Source: Lineus longissimus
Taxonomy: Eukaryota; Nemertea; Pilidiophora; Heteronemertea; Lineidae
Length of the DNA stretch: 64,000 nucleotides
Direction: 5' to 3'
Assembly (NCBI RefSeq): GCF_910592395.1
Contig: NC_088308.1
Coordinates: 23,017,501 to 23,081,500 of the forward strand
Positions 37,648 to 47,836 of this stretch are shown here, piece after piece (within the stretch, counting starts at the first letter, position 1; every line of letters starts with the position of its first letter). The translations under genes were made by a program, and so were the position numbers. Below the pieces are notes generated by a model, which was not told the DNA's origin, did no database searches, and was given only the letters and a program-made list of their open reading frames with translations.

Positions 37648-40600
37648 GTCCAGTGGTAGCAAGGCAACCTTGACAAAGTCTCAAAAAAGTCAGTATTACT
37701 ACGTAGAAGATTATTTTGACAAGTAAGTTTTGAATTGGTAATAACATTGTCGTAAGAGAAGATGCACTGGCCTTTGGCTGCATCAGTTTAGCTTCAGTCT
37801 GAGTTGTTTGGGCAGGCACTGCTTCATGTCCCCGCATGAGGACACAAAGGCATTTCGGGGCACTGACAAAGAGCTGACTCTTTGTGCCAAAACTGCTATT
37901 TTTAGCCTGCATGCGGCATTGGCACATTGTTAGTGGTTCCTTTCATTAATACTGATGAATGGGAGATGCTGGTCAGTGGTAACAGGTGGTGAATGGTTGG
38001 TAGGCTGTACGCCCTACTGGCATCAAATACTTGGACATCCAAGTTTCGTCATTGAAATATTTAGGTCATAATCAAAAATGTGTTCTCATTCATAAATCAT
38101 AGCTTGCGCCATGTATGGAAAAAGACATGTATGATGTTGCATCAAATTATCTAGAATGACAGACATTCACATTTTAAATTTAAAAGGGAAGTGGTCATAC
38201 TCAATCCGTAGCCCCATCAATTCTCTTTATCCTTTGAAGAGCTGTAACATTGGTGATCTTGTTCAGGTCTGATCTACATCATTGCATGTCTTGAATAAAA
38301 ATCAAAAATGTGTCATTTTGATAACATTGATATCATGCATTGGTGTTGAGCCATTTTCTTAATTTTATGTGCATTGTTGAGGTGTGGTCAGTCATGTTAG
38401 TGGGGAAAGATCTGAGAGTGCTATTCTTTTCTTTCAGGAGTCCAAAAACTGACTATACGTATGTAAGGAGGTAGGTTGATTTATAACGGAGTAAAACTGG
38501 ATCACAATAGAAGTCTCCCAACTTGCATTTTCCTGTGCAGCATTGTCAGCAATAGCAATTTTTATGATTGATTATTACCAGGGGCATATCCAGGGGAGTA
38601 ACTCAAGGATAAGTGGTTTTTACACCAATTTCTTAAAATGTGTGGCCAATTTTCTCAATTGAAAAATGGGGGAGGGCGAATGCCCAGTGCACTGCCCTCT
38701 GGATAAGTGCCTGGACAGATACAAATTTTTCTTTTACACTTATAATTTAGTTGTGTTTCAACTCATTTTCTAGTCTTAGTTGAATGGTTAGGCATTATAC
38801 TTTATGTTTTTACCCTTTCCCCTAACTTTAGGTTGTCCCGTTTACACAGGTATGAGTCCTATCTGAGTTCTTCTGAATCTGAGAATGCTATGATTTGTTT
38901 GCTTTTTGCTACAGTACGCACTTGTCAACGTCTCCTTGTTTGGCCACTTTATTTTTTTGCTCCATAAATGTTAGACACTGCAGTTAGTGAGGAAAATTTT
39001 TTAATTTAATGGGAACACAGTCTAGATATTTATAGTTTAGAGTAGAGTAAAGTAGACAACACCTGGTTACCCGGTCGCTGCTTTTCAAATTTTGTAAGAA
39101 ATAAAAAATTAAATGTGCCTGTATGAGTGTGAGAGGTGAATGCCGTTCTTATCTCAGTTTACATGAATTCATAGACCATCAGATAGACTCTAACTTACAC
39201 TAGGTTACTGAGCAGAGACTGAGGTATTTTGATAGAGGATAAGGAAACTTTATCTACGACGATTTGTCCATTGACAATTTATAACTCCTTGGGAATTTCT
39301 CCCTGAAGGGACTTAACCAATACATTTGTCTCCTCTAATCTTACTTCTTGACTTAGTAAACTTGGACAATGTCATAAAAAGACAGCATTGCCTTGCATAA
39401 AACACAACTTTCTAGGTATTTTCAAAAGTTTGAAAATCTTCTTTCAGTGGCAGTTACTCCAAAGAACACCTAGAGGATGATTATATAATTCCCAATCTCT
39501 CAAGACCTGGACTCCGAAGCAGTGCAAGTTTCCTAAGTATCGACAACGATATGTCTCGGACAAACAGCACAGATGGTTCTTACCGTAAGCAGGAAAATCT
39601 AGCACAATCTCAGTGCCTACTTGTATTCTTTTTATTCCACTTTAAAAGCATTATTGCCCGACTCTAAATCAATAAAATATTAGTTGGAGCACCTATTTTC
39701 TGAATAATTAATCATGCTTTCTATGAACATAACTTCAGTGGTGAGAATATAAAAGAGCACTGCCACAGGCATGATTTGAACATTAACCTCGAACTTCAGC
39801 AACTTCTTCTCTTGTATTATAGTGATGTCAACGAGTATGTCTCGCACAATAAACAGCAGAGTGACAAGATCAGGCTCCAAGTCAAAAGGAGTATCGCTGC
39901 TCTCTGGTGTGACAGGCTCAATGATGAAAGGTCGAAGAAGAAAAAAAGACACCACAAGATCAACTGTCAGGGTAGGGTTTGAAATTGACTGCCATAATGT
40001 AACTTACAACTGTTTTTGTTTTGACAACCCTACCAAAGAGCCTAGGTGACAAGTGTTCTTGATGGTCTATACATATTTTGTTGTACTGTATAAGAGAGTT
40101 ACCCTCACCAATTTAAACCTTGTGATGGGTCAATGGAACCTATGCTGCACAGACACATTGGTTGTGACCTACAGTTCTTGAGGCAAAAGACTTTTAAATG
40201 CCATTGCCAGGTCTCCATACACCGATAATGGTGAAAGTGGAACAGAGGGTCATCATCATACCGTGTATCAGCACATGAAGAGATGAATGTAGAATGAGTG
40301 GATTATCAAATAATCAAGATCTTCTGCAACTTTGATTCTAATATTTTGCATTGTTACCTCAGGTTTTGGAATATGATGAAGGAGATGAAGACATTTCCAC
40401 CATCTCTGCTGCATCCCAGTCGCAGAACCAACACACAATGGCATCACAGAGCCAGATGTCAAATCAGACCACCTACTCTACATCTAATAGATCTCATTCC
40501 AACAATATCTCCAACAGGTCGAGTCGGACATCAATAAATCACTTGTATGGTACGTACACCGAGTTGCTGAGAACATAATGCTCTAATAAACCCATTTATG

Positions 40601-43600
40601 ATATAATGTGGGGTGAAACTATTGGGTTAGAGGAAACCAGTGCCTGTTGAGAGGTAGTCGTCAGATAGTCAGCCTTTGGCTACAAGAGTAATTTGTGTGT
40701 CTTGAGGTCCTTTTTAAAAATTTGATGAAAAGAATACGTTCCGTTTTTCAGGCCTTGATCACACAGACACAGAACTGTCGGATAATGAATCAAACTACAC
40801 CCAGACAAACACTGCCAGTGCCATAAGTGCGAGTCATTCAAGTCTGGCGAGCATAGCGTCATATGTGCAAAGTTCCTCGTTGTATATTCTTATCCGTTCC
40901 TTCATTTATACTCACATCATAACCACAATAGGTGAGGAATTATTTTTCTATATTCAGTCGATGTATATGGTCAGTTAACATGTGGTTGAGTTGATATTGA
41001 TAGAAAATGCTGAACATGTACATATAAGTGCTGCCAGCAATGTGAGACACAGGTATGCTAAGTAAACCAATCTTGTAACATTGTCATTGTAATGTTTTCA
41101 TTGATATCATCTTAATATTGACTACATTGTAGCTATCAGTTTTATGCCCCTTTGTGGTATGGCGGCCATATTAAGATTTGTTTGTGGTTGTAAAACACAG
41201 ACTGACTGACTTGATGGTCTGCTGTCAGTAGCCTAGACTGTGGAAAGCGTGATGAGGTCTCTTGATCATCATGGCTCGACAAGTTCTCACTCTCACTGAT
41301 GCCTTCATCCTCCTTCCAGCTGGTTTCTTTTCTCAATGTTGGTGGCTCATTGGTGCTTGGTTCTATGGACTCATTAGTAAAGTGGCTGTCTTTGACGTTT
41401 GGATTCTCAGCAGGACAACTCATCATCGCCGCCGATGGGGAATTCTCTTATTACTTCTTCTCTTGCTCCTTGGTAAGTACACCGTTTGCAACATGTGCAA
41501 GATTTGGCTAGTTACAATCTCATCTACGTACGTCTTCAACACGCAAATTTGTAATGGGGTCGGGATGTTCAAAAGAAAAGGAACGGGATTGATGTTGTTT
41601 ATTTTTATGACTTTTGAAACTATCCCAACCAGTTGACTCTTTGCCACTTTGACATGTTCTGAGACGTCATCATGAAATAAGGATGAGCATGAAATATAAA
41701 CGGTTGGGGACAATGGGGTTTAACATCAGCCAACTGTAGAAATCAACGCCCAGATAAATCACAAGACCGCCTTCATGCTTTGTAGTTACGGTAGTGTGTG
41801 AAATTGAACTTTTCCTTTCTGATCTCTGTGTTATCGATTTCAGGTCTATTGTCAGCATACAGAAATAATGCGTTGTATTTACCGTACTTGTTTGGAGGGA
41901 GAGATAAAACTATTGTTGTTCAACAAGAGGGGGTAAGTTGTGACAGAAAGTGCATAGTTTTTCTTCACCTAATTTTCTGCACTTAATACCTATAATGACA
42001 TCATCATCAATGTATATATTTGATTGTTTGTTTATCCAATCTAAAATATTGACTTGGAAGCAGTTCATTATTAGCTAACAATACTAGCCGATTTGTGTGT
42101 ATAAGTGTAGGACACCGGAGGGGTTGGAGGATACGTACACTGTCTGAGAAAGTTGCCCCCCCCCCCATCCAGTGAAATTGTTCTCCGATTGAGAGTTGAA
42201 CCCACAACCACAGTAGGTGACAGGTGCTAATGTTAAAGTCTTTACAGATATTATACAGAATACTCTTCCTTATCTTTCTATGATTGTTGGATTTCAGGGC
42301 AATGTCATCAGTGGTGTAGCACTTGAAGAAAAGGTGCGTCAGATCATCGGGGATCTCAATATCTATCAAAATCTGAGACAGGAGATTAATCAAGTTATAC
42401 TCCAGCAACAGAAATCTCCGGAGCAAGTGGCGGCAGGTCTGAGTAGGAAAGAAGTGGAACTCATAGCCCGAGGAATACTCACAGAAAGATTGGTGGCTTA
42501 TGAGGCCATGTCCGAGCAGCAACGGAAGGCTGACGGTGATGCCCAAGGCCTGAAGGATAAGGAGAGATCTGAGGAGATGAGAGGAATCCAGGCACAGCTC
42601 CATGCCATGCAGCAGAAAACTAAGGTCGGTAAAATCGGTTTCAGCAAAAGTGTAGTAACTGATAGAAAGTGGAGTTCATCACTGGCCAGATGGTTATAGT
42701 ACATCATGTTCTGTTAATCAGTCCATCTATCTTATTAAGTTGACGGGGAAGAAATTAAACATTTTCAACTGTGAGATGTACATAGCCTGCTTGCCTTTAA
42801 GTTGAAAATTTTAGGGCAGTTGAAGTGACAGGTGCCAAATCTTTCTAGGAGCACAAAATTGCCTGTGGTTGTCATTGAAAAATTGATTCTAGAAACTGTG
42901 CTGTAAAGTGATGCTAAAGAGGATAACCATGTCTTTTTTCACTTTCATGCAGGTTCTTGAAAAGGAAATACATGTAGCTTTGGCAAGGACAAAGTTAAAC
43001 AGCCAAGAAGCCAGTGCCACAGGTGACAAGAAACAGGACGCGGCATACATAGCAGACTTACAAAACCAGATCAGAGGTTTGAGGGATGCATTCGCCAGAA
43101 TTGAGCAGACACAGCTAGCATTTGCCAGTCAACTGAAGAACTGTTGTCAGAATGCTACTGAGCTTGGCCTCCTGATAAATGAGAAGGTGGCCGCTGCTCT
43201 GACTATGGTAGGTTTAAGTCACGAGCTTGAAAATAAAAGTTTGAGTGACATAACAGTATTTCTAGGACTCAGTTTCTTGCAGTTGGTTTGGCATTGACAA
43301 CCTTTGGAGTTGGTATCTGTCAGCTTAGTGTCATACATGTAAATATAGCAGTGAATATGCAGTGATGGTACCATGTCCTGACAAAAATAAGTGTTCTTTT
43401 CCAGCTCATGTCCACAGACACAAACGGTGGTTCATCCAGAAGTATTAGGGTAGCAGGAAGGGTTGGGCGTTTGTGGTTTCTGAGTCTGAGGGGGTTGGTG
43501 TCTGTTGACTGTGCTTTAAGAGAGACTAGGCATGGCGCCAGTCTCTCTTAAAGCACAGTCAACAGGCATTTGGTCTCAGTATTTGGGTTTTGATTGCCAT

Positions 43601-46600
43601 GACTGTACCCCTGTAAAAGTCAGAGGAGGAGAAGTTTGGAATGATGAAAGCATTGAAGAAGAAGAAATGTTATTATATATTGAGGAAAGCAAAATTTATT
43701 ATGAGACTAGAAGGCAGTGTCCCGACTTGATTATTTTGAAAATGGCAGTCTGAACACATTAAAAGGTGGAACATGGCATTTTATCGACTTTGAAGTGTTC
43801 CGCAGTTAAAGGGAGACTATAGGCAGCAGCTAGGTAGGCAAGATAAAGTCATACAAATTTGCCAATAGGGGTCAGTCATATCTCTAGGCATGGCGCCAGT
43901 CTCTCTTAAAGCACAGTCAACAGGCATTTGGTCTTAGTATTTGGGTACAGAATCAAGGCAGCTCAGAGAGCAATGATTGAACGATGCTGTGGACAAGTCC
44001 AAGGATACTGCATCAGTCACGACCAACTTCTCATCAGAAAGCGTCACCACCAGCATATTCAATGTTCAGTTCCAACCTGTACCAGTCCAATGCACGCCTG
44101 TCATGGTCAGCAGTGGTCAGCTTAGCGCGATATGGAACATTCTTCCGAAACTCAAGCGAGGGAAGTCTGCTCATTAGCCTATCTCGCGCACTGCTCCTTC
44201 TTGTCAAACATCGTAGTGAAATCGTGGTACTGTGGGGCGTCCTCGAGGATTGCAGCTGGTCGGACAGACGTGAGGTGGAATGTGGGCGGCTGCACTTCTT
44301 CGTTGATGTGCGATGGCAGATAGCACAGTTGTTGCGTTGCATGACAGCTGAAAGTGAATGTGATATCATAGAACTGAGGCGTTTGCAATGAGACTATAGG
44401 TGAAGTAGAAGCAAGGAGTGAAATGGGCCATTTTCCAGTGACTAATATACAGAGTAAGGGCACTGGGTGTTGTTAGATTCAGCATTGAATGTATTCCTCG
44501 TACAAGCGTGAATAGTGTGGACATACAGTGAGAGGTGAGAGACCCCTATTGACTACTTCTTGTAACTTTATCTTGGATATTATATTAGTATTGAACTTCT
44601 AGCCATGGATTATGAAGAAATTGAAGTTGTAGGCATGGAATATGAAAAATTATTCAACGTTGAAAGACATTATTCCATGAGGCTTTGCCGTGATCGCAAA
44701 GGACGCGACACGATTGGTTCACATGCTAATGAGGTATGATAATGATAATTACCTCTATAATGCTACTTGGATAGCGACTGTGTCGTTGATTGCAACAGTG
44801 GTCTATGTCAATGTGTGCCTGTAATGTCAATGAAGTATGATGAGGTGATGACGATAGTGCAATTGACTAGGTGGCGCATTTTAGAATCAGCAGTGAGCAC
44901 TGTGTGTAACATGGTGGAGGCAGCGGAGATAATAACTGTGTCGAAAGTATTGTTATAGGGCCTTCCCTAGGCCCATGGGGTTAAATTTACAATCCACGAT
45001 TGAAAAGATGTAGTTTGATCGCATTCAACTATAAATCCATTGAACAGTTGTGTTCCTTGGCTTTAGTCAACCGATGACCTTTTGTTGGGCCATGATCGGG
45101 GATTGTAAACTGTAAATGTATTATGGACTGGGAGACGGGGGAAACACAAGTGAAATAGACCAAAACAAGTGATTTTGGGGCTTTGGTTTAGACGCATGCC
45201 CCACATGCGCCATGCGGGATTATGCGGGATTATACGGTTCATGTGAACTTGTTGACATCTACATGATCTAGTGCCGTTATTGGTCATGGTACATGGTAGG
45301 CCTAATCATCATGGCAATATGTTTCAGGAAAAGCTCGGAGTAAAATGAACTGCCGATGAATTATGATGTTGTTCATGTTTACCATGTTTACTATACATAG
45401 CCATAGGGTATGCACTGGCCAGTGCACTTTCTGCACGTCGTCATGGTCATGTTACATGTTAGTCATGTACGTGATACCTTGCATATTTTGTTTTTTGAAT
45501 GCGCATGCTTTTTGGGCAAAATCACTTGTACCAACACTAATGAATAATGTCTTCTTATCCCTATGACTCCATACACAGTGAGGGCATTGTCCATTCTCAT
45601 CAAATGGTAACTTATTGTACCGTATTAGGGTGGAAGTTGGGGAGCAGATACCTACCGCTGCACGCCTGTCATAATCAGCAGTGATGAGCTTAGCGCGATA
45701 TGGAACATTCTTCAGAAACTCAAGCGAGGGAAGTCTGCTCATTAGCATATCTCGCGCACTGCTCCTTATTGTCAAACATCGTAGTGAAATCGTAATGGAA
45801 AACGTCTGGCTTTGCGCCAGACGTTGAGACTAATAAGTGAAGAACTAGTAGGTAAAGAACTTCTACTTGCGCGAGACTGCTCTGATAAAATTATCATTGC
45901 AGAGACTACGGTGACGTACACATATATTTTTTACAATCAAAAATGCCCTCAAAAGACGACATGGAATGATTATTTTATTGATATTTCCTACTATATACCT
46001 TCCAATTATCACTTTATACAAATAGATCGGCGTTAGGTCGCATGCTTTTCTTTCCTGGTGACACTATAAAGCAAAATAGTTGCAACCCCGTAAATGCGCT
46101 ATAAGTCCAATAATAAGTGACGGTGACCCGTTATAAATGTTTCGCCAGCTTCGCTTTTTTGCCGCTACGCGGCGCGTTGGGCCCTTGCGTCCAGAGGTTT
46201 TGGGGCTGGTTTGTCTGGTGGAAGGGGCGGAGGCAATGATGTTGGTCCTGGTGTGGGCATAATTAGCTTCGGCGACTGGCTGAGGAACCACTTCGTAAGC
46301 AAAGAGGACATGGATGCACAGTTAGCAGCCGTGGCTGTCAAAGTGACAGGAGACGTTATGGACAGGACAGCTGAATACAAGAGTACGCATCGAGAGGAAT
46401 CTACAACTAAGAATCAGGCTGACACAAACGTGTTCGTTGTGAATAACCATACTACATTGACAGAAGGCCAAGTCCAGATGATAGTTCAGCAGGCACTGAG
46501 CGTCTTCATGGCGGACAAGACTGGCATGGTAGACTATGCCCTGGAATCTGCAGGCAAGTGGATGTTTTGTTTCATTACTCCTCAGCTAAAGTCATTTTTG

Positions 46601-47836
46601 TGTGACTGTTGAATTGATCTATTTCATAAACGAAAAACATTGTCAACTTTTTCCAGGTGGTTGTGTTGTTAGCACAAGATGTTCAGAGGACTACAAAACT
46701 GGGACGGCACAGTATCAGATCTTTGGAATCCCGATTTACTATGGATCGAACTCACCTAGGAGTGTGATTCAGGTAAGAGGATGCTCACCATGATCAACGA
46801 TTTCAGTTTGGGGGCAAATTTTGTCAGAATTCTCTTTTTTGTGTGTTAATGGGCCTTTTGAAAGTCATCAGCACCTTCCTCGAGATGTCCAAGTTACTTG
46901 ACCTGAATCAGCTAGAAATCAAAAGCTGAAGAAGAAAATAAAATAAGCAAGACTGGCAGGCCATTTTTCTTGGCAAAATATTTCTAATTATTGTATTCTT
47001 GTCTTTTTCAGCCCGAGGTACATCCAGGAAACTGTTGGGCTTTTAAAGGGCACAATGGCTATCTTGTTATCCAGTTGTCACAGACCATCATCCCAACATC
47101 ATTCTCACTAGAACATATACCAAAGGCATTATCACCAACTGGACACATCGACAGTGCTCCGAAAGACTTCAGTGTTTGGGTAAGTTCACCTTGATGATCT
47201 AAGTTTCTCATAAACCCGCCTCAATTCCATAATAAGAAGATGGCCATCGTTTGAACTCATGACAACACGGACTATGTATTAGAAAAAGGATGAAGAAGAG
47301 ATCGTTTGAAGTGATACAACCTATCATTGCTGAAATAAACATTTGAAGGCTTTAACCTGGATTGAAATTGCATGTGAACTTGTTTCTTGTTACTTATATA
47401 GGGACTAAAGAGTGAACATGACCTAGAAGGACAGGAGCTTGGTAATTTTACTTATAACGATGATGGCCCTCCGATTCAGTTCTTTAGCATTGAGGTAAGA
47501 TGCCATTTGATTAAAAGCAGGCTGTGACATTTTGGTACCACCAAGAAGATATTTGGTGTTAAATGCGTCGAGCTTGTCTGTCCTTGGCCTGTGATCGTAT
47601 TCTTCAAGTTGGAGTGAATAAGCTCAAATGTTTCCTTTGGCATGGCATATTTTTGTGCGCAACCCAAGTCCTTATTTGTTTCGTAATTCCAGTTTTGACT
47701 CATACAATTCCTATTGCAGCCTCGTAATATCAAGCCAACACCAATCATCGAACTGAAGATTCACTCGAATCATGGAAACAAGGATTACACGTGCTTGTAT
47801 AGATTCAGAGTACACGGAACAATTCATCGCCACTGA
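37648..47836 (+). CDS. SUN1/2: SUN-domain nuclear envelope protein (LINC complex), 5' end missing
   Basis: Exons proven by splice sites and phase: 37648-37722, 38438-38470, (optional 38832-38849), 39448-39584, 39823-39971, 40363-40549, 40752-40931, 41320-41472, 41844-41932, 42298-42624, 42953-43207, 43405-~43450, ~46194-46553, 46657-46772, 47012-47179, 47402-47494 and 47720-47836. The protein spans the inner nuclear membrane and binds KASH proteins in the perinuclear space, linking chromatin or lamina to the cytoskeleton. In order: a Ser/Thr-rich nucleoplasmic region; hydrophobic segments (LYILIRSFIYTHIITTI; WWLIGAWFYGLISKVAVFDV); RRRWGILLLLLLLLLGLL as the transmembrane helix; coiled coil (42298-43207); a Gly-rich hinge (SGGRGGG); and a full SUN domain. 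The SUN domain has MVDYALESAG, TRCSEDY (the Cys that can bond with KASH), GIPIYYGSNSPRSVIQ, HPGNCWAF, LEHIPKALSP, SAPKDFSVWG, FTYNDDG and a YTCLYRFRVHG end. The coding join between 43450 and 46194 is unresolved. Confidence 0.93.
38579..38713. mobile_element. Short hAT-like MITE in a SUN intron
   Basis: The left end CAGGGGCATATCCAGGGG (38579-38596) resembles, inverted, the right end at 38696-38713, which reads CAGGCACTTATCCAGAGG on the minus strand. CAGGGGCGTATCCAGG is a familiar terminus of hAT-type elements in marine invertebrates. 135 bp, non-coding, no clear target duplication. Confidence 0.55.
38832..38849 (+). other. Candidate 18-nt microexon of the SUN gene
   Basis: Preceded by a strong pyrimidine tract and AG (CCCTTTCCCCTAACTTTAG) and followed by a GTATGAG donor. 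Its 18 nt keep the reading frame between the exons at 38438-38470 and 39448-39584 (phase 2 on both sides) and would add RLSRLH-type residues. It could be optional or decorative; no transcript evidence. Confidence 0.45.
43503..43564. repeat. Perfect 25-bp hairpin in the SUN gene
   Basis: 43503-43527 and 43540-43564 are exact inverted copies around a 12-base loop containing GGCGCC. The hairpin directly follows the SUN exon that starts at 43405. Confidence 0.9.
43526..43946 (+). repeat. 63-bp direct repeat pair 358 bp apart
   Basis: 43526-43588 and 43884-43946 are nearly identical (one C/T difference seen), both starting CTAGGCATGGCGCCAGTCTC. The first copy includes the right arm of the 25-bp hairpin. 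The block between them has no recognised protein. Confidence 0.9.
44092..44226 (+). repeat. Dispersed repeat copy 1 in the SUN intron
   Basis: Matches 45659-45794 with only scattered differences over about 135 bp (shared core AGCGCGATATGGAACATTCT, then ...CTCAAGCGAGGGAAGTCTGC). The antisense strand of both copies is open in one frame (SRLPSLEF.KNVPYRAKL), hinting at a decayed mobile-element coding sequence. Confidence 0.85.
45659..45794 (+). repeat. Dispersed repeat copy 2 in the SUN intron
   Basis: Second copy of the repeat at 44092-44226, about 1.57 kb downstream. The minus-strand frame continues beyond the repeat here to about 45452 and includes a CPHC...H pattern. A short palindrome AACGTCTGGC...GCCAGACGTT follows at about 45800-45824. 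Confidence 0.85.

Noticed and set aside
41255-41319. Extension of the SUN TM exon upstream to an ATG at 41262
   Set aside because: The frame has a stop just upstream, whereas the pyrimidine-rich acceptor at 41319 joins the previous exon in phase and gives the expected SUN sequence.
42007-42603. 198-residue minus-strand frame
   Set aside because: Antisense to the SUN coiled-coil exon at 42298-42624, whose plus-strand reading is the conserved one.
43532-43753. 73-residue plus-strand frame in the SUN intron
   Set aside because: It starts inside the hairpin repeat and has no homology to SUN proteins.
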